A stretch of 62,166 nt of DNA from Bacteroidetes bacterium GWF2_40_14 (GTDB taxonomy: Bacteria > Bacteroidota > Bacteroidia > Bacteroidales > UBA932): positions 1 to 62,166 of the forward strand of contig MEOK01000028.1 in assembly GCA_001769195.1 (NCBI GenBank), given 5' to 3'. Shown piece after piece: positions 42,158 to 50,534 of the stretch (the stretch's first letter is position 1; each line of letters opens with the position of its first letter). The notes beneath the pieces were generated by a model, which was given only the letters and a program-made list of their open reading frames with translations, did not search any database and was not told where the DNA came from. The translations under genes were made by a program, and so were the position numbers.

Positions 42158-44545
42158 ATGAAGACAAATTTCATTCTTGTAACTATAATTATTCTCAGTT
42201 ATGGTTGTTTATCCGCCCAAACAAACAAGCCCGCGACTGCACAAATCCCCGAAAAGACCGATTCTCTTTCTTTTGAAGCGGAGAAACTCTATATTCACAC
42301 AGACAAGGATGCCTATGTAGCCGGAGATACTATCTGGTTCAGAGCTTATCTTACAAACAGTTCATACCTTTCAACTTTGCCTCTAAGCAACTATGTGTAT
42401 GTTGAACTATGTTGTGATACTCTCGTCTCGCGAGTTAAAATCAAGTGTTCTGACAAGGGATATTCCGGTTTTATCCCAATAAAAAAAAGTGTGTTACCAG
42501 GTAATTACACCATCAGGGGCTATACTAAAAATATGCAGAATTACCCTGTCGAATTTGCTTTTACAAAAAAGACAGTAATACTAAACAAAGATAAAGAATC
42601 CGTAAATAAGCCGATTACTGATATATACAATCCCGGTTATGATATAGATATACAGTTTTTGCCGGAGAGCGGAAGATATCTCCAAAACAGACCTGCCCGG
42701 ATCGCATTTAAAGCCGTAGGTTCTGACGGCAAATCTGCAAACATAGAGGTGGTTCTCTATACCAATACAGATGTTCTCGTGGGGCAATATGAATCAAGAC
42801 ATAATGGAATGGGGTTGATTAATCTGGTCAGCGCTGATGCAGATGGGTATTATGCAATTATAAACGGAAATGAAGGGTTCACAAAAAAAATACTTCTACC
42901 TAAACCAGTTCTTTCAGGAGCTGTGATTGGCGTTATACGAATTGGAGAAAAGATAGGAATCAAGGCAAGTGTCACCAGCGATATAAATGGTGCAATCCTT
43001 ATAATCCGCAATAGTTCAGAAGAACTAATAAGGAAATCTGTGACAAAAAATCTGCAATCAGGTGGTTTTGAGGAAAACATAATAATATCGGAAAACTCTC
43101 TGCCCGATGGCGTCAACTCTATCCAGATTATTGGCGACAAGGGAGAAATTCTTGCCGAAAGACTATTCTTCCTAAACAAAAAATTCCGCCCTGAAATTGA
43201 AATATCGCAGAATAAAAATAAATTCGAGAAACGAGGAAGGGTTGAGATAGAAATATTACTAAAAGATGTTTCCGGCAAACCTATGACCGGAGAACTCTCC
43301 ATTGCTGTTACAGACAGTTCTCTTGCACCCGTCCTTTCTCAAAAGGACAACATTTTAAGCTACATGGAGCTTAGCAGCGAAATTCGCGGAGAGATTGAAG
43401 ATCCTGGCTACTACTTTTGTAACCCTACAACAGAGAGTGATAATTTTCTTGATCTTGTGATGATGACAAATGGATGGAGAGTTCATACTACAAGTTCCGG
43501 TGTTTACAAAAGGGAATATGATCAGGAAATTTCGGGGTCAATCTCAGGATTATTCAAGCGTGAACCAAAGAACACTTCTCTCATGTTAGTTGCTCCCGAT
43601 ATTAAACTTCAACAGGCATATACTCTTGAAAAGAGAAACTCATTTTTAATTGAGGGTCTCGACTTTCCCGATAGCACAAAATTTTTGCTTGGAGTTGCAG
43701 GAAAATCAGGTGGGCAACTTTTCGGCCTTACAGTAAATGATGAAAAATTCCTTCCCGTACCTCCTTTTAAAAAACCTGTCTACAACCAAAAAGAGAGGGA
43801 AATTTTACAAAAATCATCTGAGCTTCTATGTGCTATTCTGCCTGCTGACCAGAACAGAAACCTTAAGCCAATCATAGTTACTGCAAGGCGCGAATTTTTC
43901 CAACCAAAATACAATCCTTCTCCATTCCTGCAAACTTTCAGCAGAAGCCAGATGAAAGAGAGAGAGGACCTGGCTGAGTTTGACGATTTTCCTCTGATGA
44001 ATTACATTGTGCAGACATTTCCCGGTCTTATGGTAGGGACCGGACAATTTGGCCGCATATTGCAATCCACTAGAAGAGGGGGAAGTATGTATGGGCCAAT
44101 GTCATATGCAGAGCCGATGCTTTATGTTAATGGAATGCAAATAAATGAAGGCACCACTTATCTGGAACAATTTTTGGTTCAGGATATGGAGAATGTCGGT
44201 TTTCTGCGTGGTACGGCAGGTTCTATGTTTAACACTTTAAGCGGAGTTATTCTTGTTTCATTAAAAAGAGGTAGAAGTGCTTTTAACAAAACACCAACGA
44301 ATATTGCAATGTTCACTCCCCTGGGATATCAGAAAACTGTTGAATTCTACACTCCAAAATATGAAACAATTAAAGAGAAGGAGTCCGGTCGTTCCGATAT
44401 ACGGAGCACTCTCTACTGGAACCCATGCGTCCGTACAGATGAAAACGGACGAGCCAAAGTGACTTTCTATACTGGAGATCTTATTTCAAAACTTAATATT
44501 TCTGCAGAAGGTGTCACCAGCTCAGGCGAGTACGTAGCACGATAG
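42158..44545 (+). CDS. MG2 / TonB-plug outer-membrane-associated protein (paralogue 2)
   Basis: A 795-residue protein, start ATG 42158 (signal FILVTIIILSYGCLSAQ; the Cys could also allow lipidation). It shows the same blocks in the same order as paralogue 1: EKLYIHTDKDAYVAGDTIWF, GYDIDIQFLPESGRYLQNRP, GEIEDPGYYF, then the plug-like PMLYVNGMQ and VGFLRGTAGSMF, and the end STLYWNPCVRTDENGRAKVT. The two genes clearly come from a tandem duplication with later divergence. Its stop is directly followed by copy C of the palindromic element. Confidence 0.8.
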   Translation: MKTNFILVTIIILSYGCLSAQTNKPATAQIPEKTDSLSFEAEKLYIHTDKDAYVAGDTIWFRAYLTNSSYLSTLPLSNYVYVELCCDTLVSRVKIKCSDKGYSGFIPIKKSVLPGNYTIRGYTKNMQNYPVEFAFTKKTVILNKDKESVNKPITDIYNPGYDIDIQFLPESGRYLQNRPARIAFKAVGSDGKSANIEVVLYTNTDVLVGQYESRHNGMGLINLVSADADGYYAIINGNEGFTKKILLPKPVLSGAVIGVIRIGEKIGIKASVTSDINGAILIIRNSSEELIRKSVTKNLQSGGFEENIIISENSLPDGVNSIQIIGDKGEILAERLFFLNKKFRPEIEISQNKNKFEKRGRVEIEILLKDVSGKPMTGELSIAVTDSSLAPVLSQKDNILSYMELSSEIRGEIEDPGYYFCNPTTESDNFLDLVMMTNGWRVHTTSSGVYKREYDQEISGSISGLFKREPKNTSLMLVAPDIKLQQAYTLEKRNSFLIEGLDFPDSTKFLLGVAGKSGGQLFGLTVNDEKFLPVPPFKKPVYNQKEREILQKSSELLCAILPADQNRNLKPIIVTARREFFQPKYNPSPFLQTFSRSQMKEREDLAEFDDFPLMNYIVQTFPGLMVGTGQFGRILQSTRRGGSMYGPMSYAEPMLYVNGMQINEGTTYLEQFLVQDMENVGFLRGTAGSMFNTLSGVILVSLKRGRSAFNKTPTNIAMFTPLGYQKTVEFYTPKYETIKEKESGRSDIRSTLYWNPCVRTDENGRAKVTFYTGDLISKLNISAEGVTSSGEYVAR

Positions 44546-44889
44546 TAGGGTACATGGGGATGCATAATGTGCTAATGTGCTAATGTGCTAATGTGCTAAT
44601 GTGCTAATGTGTTAATGTGTTAATGTGCTAATGTGTTAATGTGCTAATGTGCTAATGTGTTAAGGTGCGGGATTTTAAGATACTTGCCAGGAGGATTTGG
44701 GCACCCACTTAAGGAGCGGAGTGTTAAGAAAAATAAGAACGGAAATTGGCAGCTGTTACGTACTCGTAAACTATCAATTTCCTTTATTTTTTAACGTAGC
44801 AACACAAAGTGGGTAAATCCGGGGCACGTATCAGAAAATTCCGCCCCTTACCGGTAAACAGTGTACACAATATGTGGCCCCATTTACAC
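44546..44889 (+). repeat. Palindromic element family, copy C
   Basis: It fills the whole space between two convergent genes. Left end TAGGGTACATGGGG starts at 44546, the base after the upstream stop codon. The right end, read inverted as TAAGTGTAAATGGGG, begins with the lepA stop codon (44890-44892). Inner arms: left 44679-44709 (GATAC, GGATTT, bulge GGGC, ACCCACT), right 44808-44832 (AGTGGGT, AAATCC, GTATC). Core stem: GTTAAGAAAAATAA (44723-44736) with TTTATTTTTTAAC (44783-44795), and GGAAATTG (44741-44748) with CAATTTCC (44775-44782). It contains an octanucleotide repeat and no gene. Confidence 0.9.
44565..44668 (+). repeat. Octanucleotide tandem repeat TAATGTGY x 13
   Basis: Twelve perfect 8-bp units TAATGTGC or TAATGTGT plus one degenerate unit (TAAGGTGC) run without interruption inside the left half of copy C. 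The eighth base alternates C/T. The unit resembles the ATAATGTGC bases at the element end just before it (44564-44572), so it probably grew from the terminal repeat by slippage. Copy number is likely to vary between strains. Confidence 0.95.
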
Positions 44890-46677
44890 TTAGTCGAGCT
44901 TGAGGACGGCCATGAAGGCACTTTGAGGAACCTCTACGTTACCTATCTGACGCATTCTCTTCTTTCCTTTTTTCTGCTTTTCGAGAAGCTTGCGTTTTCT
45001 GGAGATGTCGCCACCATAACATTTTGCGGTAACGTCTTTTCTAACGGCCTTAACTGTTTCTCGGGCAATGATTTTTGCTCCGATAGCTGCCTGAATTGCA
45101 ATATCAAATTGCTGACGAGGAATGAGCTCCTGAAGCTTTTCACACATTCTTCTTCCAAAGTCGTATGCATGATCTTTGTGGATAAGACTGGAAAGAGCAT
45201 CAACTGGTTCTGAGTTAAGCAGAATATCCAGTTTTACTAAATCCGCTTCTTTATAACCAACAATGTGATAATCAAATGAAGCATACCCTCTGGATACAGA
45301 CTTAAGTTTGTCATAAAAATCAAAAACTATCTCTGCAAGTGGCATTTCAAAATTTAGCTCAACTCTGTCGCTTGTAAGAAAGTGCTGGCTAAGCAAAACA
45401 CCCCTTTTATCCAGACAAAGCTTCATAATAACACCAAAGTAATCAGATTTGGAAATCACCTGAGCGTGAATATATGGCTCTTCAATGTAGTCTATAAGTG
45501 TAGGAGCCGGAAGTCCGGACGGATTATGGACATCCATTATATCTCCCTGGACTGTGAAAACTTTGTATGAAACGTTTGGTACTGTTGTAATAACATCCAT
45601 GTCAAACTCTCTGTATAGACGCTCCTGAATAATCTCCAGGTGAAGAAGACCCAGAAACCCTCCACGGAAGCCGAATCCCAAAGCAAGAGAAGACTCAGGT
45701 TCAAATACCAAAGAGGCGTCGTTTAACTGAAGCTTTTCAAGAGATGCTCTCAAATCTTCATATTCGTCGGCATCGACAGGATACATTCCCGCGAAAACCA
45801 TCGGCTTTACCTCTTCAAACCCGGCAATTGAAGTTGTACACGGTCTCTCCCTGTGAGTTATGGTGTCTCCTACCTTCACTTCGCTTGCAGTCTTTACCCC
45901 TGAAATAATATACCCTACATCTCCTGTACGTACCTCTCCTGTAGGAACCATTTTCAACCTCAGCAATCCAACTTCATCTGCCTCATACTCTTTGCCAGTA
46001 TTTATAAACTTAACCTTATCCCCTTTTCTTAATATTCCGTTCTGGACTTTAAAATAGGCAATAATCCCTCTAAAAGAGTTGAAAACAGAATCAAAAATCA
46101 GCGCCTGAAGAGGAGCTTCCTCGTCGCCCTTTGGGTATGGCACTTTCTTTACTATGGCCCTGAGTATTGCTTCGATACCTTCGCCGGTTTTTCCGCTAGC
46201 CAACAGTATATCCTCCTCGTCACAACCAATAAGATCAATAATCTGATCCTTTACTGAGTCAATCATTGCTGACTCCATATCTATCTTGTTGAGTACAGGA
46301 ATAATTTCAAGATCGTGGTTAAGAGCAAGATATAAGTTTGATATAGTCTGAGCCTGAATTCCTTGTGTAGCGTCCACAACCAAAAGTGCCCCCTCGCAGG
46401 AAGCAATGGCTCGTGATACTTCGTAAGAAAAATCTACATGGCCGGGGGTGTCAATCAAGTTAAGTATGTACTTTTCGCCATCTTGAATATAGTCCATCTG
46501 TATAGCGTGACTTTTGATGGTTATCCCCTTTTCCCTCTCCAAATCCATCGAGTCCAGTACTTGATTCTCCATCTCCCTTGAGTTGAGGGTATGCGTAAAC
46601 TCAAGAAGACGGTCGGCCAAAGTGCTTTTTCCGTGATCAATATGCGCTATAATACAAAAATTCCTAATTTGCTTCAT
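44890..46677 (-). CDS. lepA: Elongation factor 4 (LepA)
   Basis: A 595-residue translational GTPase of normal length. G1 is AHIDHGKST, switch I includes [10 protein letters not shown]3 is DTPGHVDF (intact His) and G4 NKID. The C-terminal LepA-specific domain ([24 protein letters not shown]) is present. It is divergent from the split transketolase genes. The stop codon forms part of the terminal repeat of copy C. Confidence 0.97.
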   Translation of the reverse strand: MKQIRNFCIIAHIDHGKSTLADRLLEFTHTLNSREMENQVLDSMDLEREKGITIKSHAIQMDYIQDGEKYILNLIDTPGHVDFSYEVSRAIASCEGALLVVDATQGIQAQTISNLYLALNHDLEIIPVLNKIDMESAMIDSVKDQIIDLIGCDEEDILLASGKTGEGIEAILRAIVKKVPYPKGDEEAPLQALIFDSVFNSFRGIIAYFKVQNGILRKGDKVKFINTGKEYEADEVGLLRLKMVPTGEVRTGDVGYIISGVKTASEVKVGDTITHRERPCTTSIAGFEEVKPMVFAGMYPVDADEYEDLRASLEKLQLNDASLVFEPESSLALGFGFRGGFLGLLHLEIIQERLYREFDMDVITTVPNVSYKVFTVQGDIMDVHNPSGLPAPTLIDYIEEPYIHAQVISKSDYFGVIMKLCLDKRGVLLSQHFLTSDRVELNFEMPLAEIVFDFYDKLKSVSRGYASFDYHIVGYKEADLVKLDILLNSEPVDALSSLIHKDHAYDFGRRMCEKLQELIPRQQFDIAIQAAIGAKIIARETVKAVRKDVTAKCYGGDISRKRKLLEKQKKGKKRMRQIGNVEVPQSAFMAVLKLD

Positions 46678-46705
46678 CTTAATATAAAAGGCTTTTAAGT
46701 GTGTG

Positions 46706-46713
46706 CAAAGTTA
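46706..46713 (-). promoter_or_regulatory. -7 box TAACTTTG of lepA
   Basis: A minus-strand TAnnTTTG match 28 bp upstream of the lepA ATG. Confidence 0.55.
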
Positions 46714-46744
46714 TAAAAAATTACCATAATCAGTCGTTTGGTAC

Positions 46745-46752
46745 TATCTTTG
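46745..46752 (+). promoter_or_regulatory. -7 box TATCTTTG of the transketolase operon
   Basis: A perfect match 27 bp before ATG 46780. Confidence 0.6.
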
Positions 46753-46779
46753 TCCGATTAGTAACAAATCAAAAAACAA

Positions 46780-47625
46780 ATGACAAGTATCGCAAAATTA
46801 CATGAGGTAGCATCTCAGGTTAGGAGAGATATTGTCCGAATGGTCAATATGGCCGGATCTGGCCACCCGGGAGGCTCTCTGAGCAGTACCGACTTTCTGA
46901 CAGCACTTTTTTTTAAGGAGATGAATCATAATCCCAAAACCTGGACACGGGAAGGTAAGGGTTCCGATATGTTTTTCCTGTCTGCGGGACATTTATCTCC
47001 TGTTTATTACAGTCTTCTGGCAAGAACCGGATATTTTCCGGTTAAGGAACTTGCGGAATTCAGAAAAATCGGGTCAAGACTTCAAGGCCATCCATCGGTT
47101 GAGAGGGGTCTGCCTGGAGTGCATGTCGCTTCAGGTTCGCTTGGTCAGGGGCTCTCTGTAGCATGTGGAGCTGCAATAGCAAAAAGGCTTGATAATAATA
47201 AGAACAACATTTATGTGCTGATAGGCGACGGAGAGAGTGAGGAGGGTCAGATTTGGGAGGCAGCATTGTTTGCTGCCCAAAAGAAGTTGGATAATCTTAT
47301 TGCAATGACCGACTGGAACGGACAACAGATAGACGGGCCGGTATGTTCCATTCTGAACCTTGGCAATCTGGAGTCTAAGTGGCTTTCGTTCGGCTGGGAT
47401 TGTCTGATAGTAGACGGACACAATATGGAGTCTGTGCTGGATGCTTTCAAATGGGCAAAGAAACTTGCAGGAAACGGAAAGCCAAAGATGTTGCTCATGA
47501 AGACAAATATGGGTCAGGGTGTCGATTTTATGCAGGGAACTCATCTCTGGCACGGAAAAGCTCCCAGCAATGAGCAGACAGAGAAGGCCCTGAGTCAGTT
47601 ACAAGAGACACTCGGCGATTTCTAA
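46780..47625 (+). CDS. tktA (N-terminal subunit): Transketolase N-terminal subunit
   Basis: A 281-residue subunit that carries the thiamine-diphosphate pyrophosphate-binding half of transketolase. SGHPGGSLSSTDF near residues 27-39 and the TPP/Mg motif GDGESEEGQIWEAALFA, followed by DWNGQQIDG, are clear. The C-terminal half-enzyme is encoded 17 bp downstream; such splitting is common in anaerobes. The pair serves the non-oxidative pentose phosphate pathway. Confidence 0.93.
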   Translation: MTSIAKLHEVASQVRRDIVRMVNMAGSGHPGGSLSSTDFLTALFFKEMNHNPKTWTREGKGSDMFFLSAGHLSPVYYSLLARTGYFPVKELAEFRKIGSRLQGHPSVERGLPGVHVASGSLGQGLSVACGAAIAKRLDNNKNNIYVLIGDGESEEGQIWEAALFAAQKKLDNLIAMTDWNGQQIDGPVCSILNLGNLESKWLSFGWDCLIVDGHNMESVLDAFKWAKKLAGNGKPKMLLMKTNMGQGVDFMQGTHLWHGKAPSNEQTEKALSQLQETLGDF

Positions 47626-47642
47626 CCCCAAAACCATCACTT

Positions 47643-48599
47643 ATGAAAGAGATATTTACAAATATAGGAAATAAAGATACAAGATCGGGATTTGGAGCCG
47701 GTCTTCTGGAGGCCGGCCGCAACAATCCTGATGTTGTGGCACTATGTGCCGACCTTACCGGATCATTAAAGATGGATGAATTTGCAGCAGAGTTTCCTGA
47801 AAGATTCATCCAGTGCGGAATAGCCGAGGCAAATATGATAGGAGTATCGGCAGGTCTGGCACTCTCAGGCAAGGTTCCTTTTGCCGGTTCGTTCGCCAAT
47901 TTTCTTACAGGCAGGGTTTATGATCAGGTAAGACAGGTTGTGGCCTACTCCGACACAAATGTGAAAATCTGCGCCTCTCATGCCGGGGTAACACTAGGTG
48001 AGGACGGAGCCACTCATCAGATAATGGAAGACATAGGACTAATGAGAATGCTTCCTAATCTGACAGTTATTAACCCTTGCGACTACAATCAGACAAAAGC
48101 GGCAACAATTGCAATAGCAGAATTCCATGGGCCGGTATATTTAAGGTTCGGCCGTCCTTCCGTCCCTAATTTTACTCCTGCTGATCAAAAATTTGAAATT
48201 GGCAAAGCACTAAAAATGATTGAAGGCAAAGACGTTACAATTTTTGCAACAGGGCATCTTGTGTGGGAATCAATAGTAGCTGCGCAGGAACTGGAAAAGA
48301 GTGGAATATCAGTAGAGCTTATAAATATTCATACCATTAAACCTTTGGATCGCAAAGCAGTTCTAGAATCTGTGACTAAGACCCGTGCTGTTGTCTGTGC
48401 AGAGGAACATATGATTGCTGGTGGGATGGGTGAGTTGATTGCCGGTCTGTTGTCCAGAGAACTTCCGACACCTGTGGAATTTATTGCTGTAGATGATATG
48501 TTTGGGCAAAGCGGAACTCCGGCAGAACTTTTAAAAGAGTACAAACTTGATTCTGGCAGTATTATTGAAGCAATAAAAAAAGTGTTTCTCCGAAAATAA
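47643..48599 (+). CDS. tktB (C-terminal subunit): Transketolase C-terminal subunit
   Basis: A 318-residue partner of the preceding gene. The pyrimidine-binding domain has CGIAEANMIGVSAGLA (catalytic Glu in the IAEANM motif), and the C-terminal domain has the EEHMIAGGMGELIA block. Together with the upstream gene it makes one complete transketolase. It is followed after 14 bp by an ECF sigma factor gene. Confidence 0.93.
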   Translation: MKEIFTNIGNKDTRSGFGAGLLEAGRNNPDVVALCADLTGSLKMDEFAAEFPERFIQCGIAEANMIGVSAGLALSGKVPFAGSFANFLTGRVYDQVRQVVAYSDTNVKICASHAGVTLGEDGATHQIMEDIGLMRMLPNLTVINPCDYNQTKAATIAIAEFHGPVYLRFGRPSVPNFTPADQKFEIGKALKMIEGKDVTIFATGHLVWESIVAAQELEKSGISVELINIHTIKPLDRKAVLESVTKTRAVVCAEEHMIAGGMGELIAGLLSRELPTPVEFIAVDDMFGQSGTPAELLKEYKLDSGSIIEAIKKVFLRK

Positions 48600-48613
48600 T
48601 TTTTTTAAATAAT

Positions 48614-49156
48614 ATGGACGATAAGGATCTCCTGGATCTATATAGAGAGGAAGGAAAAGGAAATTATGCCTTCAACCTTATTGTCGGCAAGTATAGCGAG
48701 AGGCTGTACTGGCACATTAGAAAGATGGTTGCTTCTCACGATGATGCAAACGATCTTCTGCAAAATACATTTGTCAAAGCATGGAAAGCTCTTCCGGATT
48801 TCAGGGAGGAGTCTAAACTATTCACCTGGTTATACAGGATTGCAACAAATGAGGTGCTTACTTTTCTTAAAAGAAAGCAGGTACGCTCATTTTTATCTCT
48901 GACAGATTATTCAAAGAAGCTGGAAAACGTTTTGGAATCTGACACCTATTTTAATGGAGATGCTGCACAGACGGCACTTCATAAGGCAATATTAAAACTC
49001 CCTGAAAAACAGCGCATTGTGTTTAACATGAGATATTTTGAAGAACTTAAATATGAAGAGATTTCTGAAATTCTGGGTACATCAGTAGGGGCATTAAAGG
49101 CATCCTATCACCATGCTGCTCAAAAAATTCAGGATTCTTTACAAGAGTTGCTTTAA
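48614..49156 (+). CDS. ECF-type RNA polymerase sigma factor
   Basis: A 180-residue sigma70-family protein. Region 2 includes DDANDLLQNTFVKAWKAL and FREESKLFTWLYRIATNE; region 4 has LPEKQRIVFNMRYFEELKYEEIS with helix-turn-helix ILGTSVGALKASYHHA. It is encoded with a single-helix membrane protein and a Spy-like periplasmic protein, so it probably belongs to an envelope-stress sigma/anti-sigma pair. Confidence 0.93.
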   Translation: MDDKDLLDLYREEGKGNYAFNLIVGKYSERLYWHIRKMVASHDDANDLLQNTFVKAWKALPDFREESKLFTWLYRIATNEVLTFLKRKQVRSFLSLTDYSKKLENVLESDTYFNGDAAQTALHKAILKLPEKQRIVFNMRYFEELKYEEISEILGTSVGALKASYHHAAQKIQDSLQELL

Positions 49157-49186
49157 TCCTTTTAACTTTACAATAGTCAAAGAAGC

Positions 49187-49606
49187 ATGAAAGAAAAATA
49201 CAACATAGAACAACCACATTTAAAGGAGAATCCCTACTCTGTCCCAGAAGGGTACTTTTCCGCCTTTCAGAGCAATATTTCTGAGATTATCTCTCAAAAA
49301 GGTTCCAAACCGGGCACATGGTCGGTAATTAAACCCCAACTCGCTCTGGTTTCAGTTTTTGCTTTTGTATTCCTTATGGGATACGCTGCAATTAATCTAT
49401 TTTCCCCCGACGTTGCAGTAACAGGCTCTGATAAATTTGCTGCAAACACCGCTCTTATGGAAGAGCATCAGCTTGATGCCTCCTTTATAGACTTCTTTGA
49501 CAGTGAAACCGATTCGCTTACCAAAAAACAGGAAATCGATCCGGCTGAAATAATTGAATATCTTAATAATGATGCAGGTATTGTATATCTGGCATCTCTA
49601 GATTAA
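49187..49606 (+). CDS. Single-helix membrane protein, candidate anti-sigma factor
   Basis: A 139-residue protein with a short N-terminal cytoplasmic part (about 1-45, including NPYSVPEGYFSAF, a block I have seen before TM segments in Bacteroidota sigma-linked proteins), one membrane helix (about 51-70, LALVSVFAFVFLMGYAAINLF) and an acidic periplasmic tail with a DPAEIIEYLNNDAG segment. It follows the ECF sigma gene by 30 bp. It has no zinc-binding anti-sigma motif, so the anti-sigma role is inferred from context only. Confidence 0.65.
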   Translation: MKEKYNIEQPHLKENPYSVPEGYFSAFQSNISEIISQKGSKPGTWSVIKPQLALVSVFAFVFLMGYAAINLFSPDVAVTGSDKFAANTALMEEHQLDASFIDFFDSETDSLTKKQEIDPAEIIEYLNNDAGIVYLASLD

Positions 49607-49617
49607 CATCTATTTTT

Positions 49618-50085
49618 ATGAAAAAAACAATCATATCTATCATTGCTTTATGCTTCATAACAGGAGCATATGCTCAAGAGAATGAGCAAAGCAAGCAACA
49701 AAGAGAAAAAGCACGATATGAGCAAGTTATAAGTGCAAAAATAGCATTCTTCACTACCGCTTTAGGATTAACTCCGCAAGAAGCCGAAGCTTTCTGGCCC
49801 ATTTATAATAATTACTGGAAGGAGAGGGAGATGATTCATAAGAGAATTCAAACTAGTTTGATGGTTATGAACAAGTATCTCGGCGATGAAAAAAAATCGG
49901 ATAGCGACATTAAGAAAATCATTGAGATTTATATCAACCATATATCCAGCGATGGAGCAGTACAAAAAAAGTATCAGGAAGAATTTCTGAAAGTACTTAC
50001 TGTACGGCAAGTTGCCAAGTTATATACTGCAGAAGAGGAGTTTCGTATGAAGATGATTCATCAGCTCAGAGGCGGCAACCGCTAG
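49618..50085 (+). CDS. Spy/CpxP-like periplasmic protein
   Basis: A 155-residue exported helical protein (signal KTIISIIALCFITGAYAQ). The mature part is a run of charged helices with GLTPQEAEAFWPIYNNYWKE, similar in pattern to LTxxQ-type Spy/CpxP chaperones, then a basic C-terminus. It closes the sigma/TM/Spy-like trio (11 bp gap). It would sense or buffer misfolded periplasmic proteins; this is inferred from resemblance and context. Confidence 0.7.
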   Translation: MKKTIISIIALCFITGAYAQENEQSKQQREKARYEQVISAKIAFFTTALGLTPQEAEAFWPIYNNYWKEREMIHKRIQTSLMVMNKYLGDEKKSDSDIKKIIEIYINHISSDGAVQKKYQEEFLKVLTVRQVAKLYTAEEEFRMKMIHQLRGGNR

Positions 50086-50105
50086 ATCGAACATTCTCTC
50101 CTTAT

Positions 50106-50270
50106 CTAAAAATAGGTGTTAACTGCAAATTCAAATTGATCTATAAATATGTTCTTGAATACCGTAATGTTGTTTTGCTCATAGAACAACAGCATTGCTT
50201 TTTTATATTCAACTGAATCAATTGTCCGGAAAGATATCGGACTTGCCTTTTCCATTGTTAGTAAAACCAT
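50106..50270 (-). pseudogene. Remnant of a Fic-family protein (C-terminal end only)
   Basis: On the minus strand a short frame reads MVLLTMEKASPISFRTIDS, then VEYKKAMLLFYEQNNITVFK, then NIFIDQFEFAVNTYF and a stop. This looks like the last 55 residues of Fic/Doc-type AMPylase-like proteins (the part after the HPFxDGNGR loop: a PISF block, YxxAMLxxYE helix, FIxQFE helix). The HPFxDGNGR catalytic loop is absent, and an in-frame stop lies about 38 bases upstream of this ATG, so the gene is truncated. Pattern assignment by eye, moderate certainty. Confidence 0.5.
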
Positions 50271-50407
50271 TTTGTGGCTCGCGAAGATATGACATAAAGC
50301 TCATTTTACAAGCTTTTTTGATCGTTATTTCTGTTTTTCGTGAGCTCTATTTTGACAAATCGGAAAAGGAGAGATGGTTGCCGTCAACGATTCCACTATT
50401 TCCATTG

Positions 50408-50478
50408 TAGTGCAGTTTGGGTCGCACAAAATCTATTTTTAGTGCAGTTTTGGGGTTGTTTTTCTGGCATTTAGTGCA
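50408..50478 (+). promoter_or_regulatory. Three TAGTGCA repeats at exact 32-bp spacing upstream of the DUF4143 ATPase
   Basis: TAGTGCA occurs at 50408, 50440 and 50472, exactly 32 bp apart (about three helical turns). The first two continue as TAGTGCAGTTT-T-GGG (second with one extra T). The third ends 18 bp before the -7 box at 50497, i.e. at the -33 position. This is the geometry of a cooperative operator array. The remaining 50086-50407 holds only the Fic remnant. Confidence 0.55.
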
Positions 50479-50496
50479 CTTAAGAAAAAATTTCAT

Positions 50497-50504
50497 TACC
50501 TTTG
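50497..50504 (+). promoter_or_regulatory. -7 box TACCTTTG of the DUF4143 ATPase gene
   Basis: A perfect TAnnTTTG match 30 bp before ATG 50535. Confidence 0.55.
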
Positions 50505-50534
50505 CGGTCAGAAAATGAATAAAAAATAACCTTA

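Noticed and set aside
44565-44668. Possible CRISPR array
   Set aside because: The repeats are 8 bp and directly adjacent, with no spacers and no cas genes nearby.
44679-44832. Integron attC-like site (bulged hairpin, GTTAAGA near the stem)
   Set aside because: The R-Y-Y-Y-A-A-C core is not formed at the other end, copies do not flank gene cassettes in one direction, and no integrase is seen.
44809-45213. 134-codon frame on the plus strand at the lepA 3' end
   Set aside because: It starts in palindromic copy C and continues antisense through lepA; composition looks like a shadow of lepA.
50195-50410. 71-codon plus-strand frame in the 50.2-50.4 kb gap
   Set aside because: It lies antisense to the Fic-like remnant and has no recognisable features; the minus-strand reading is more convincing.
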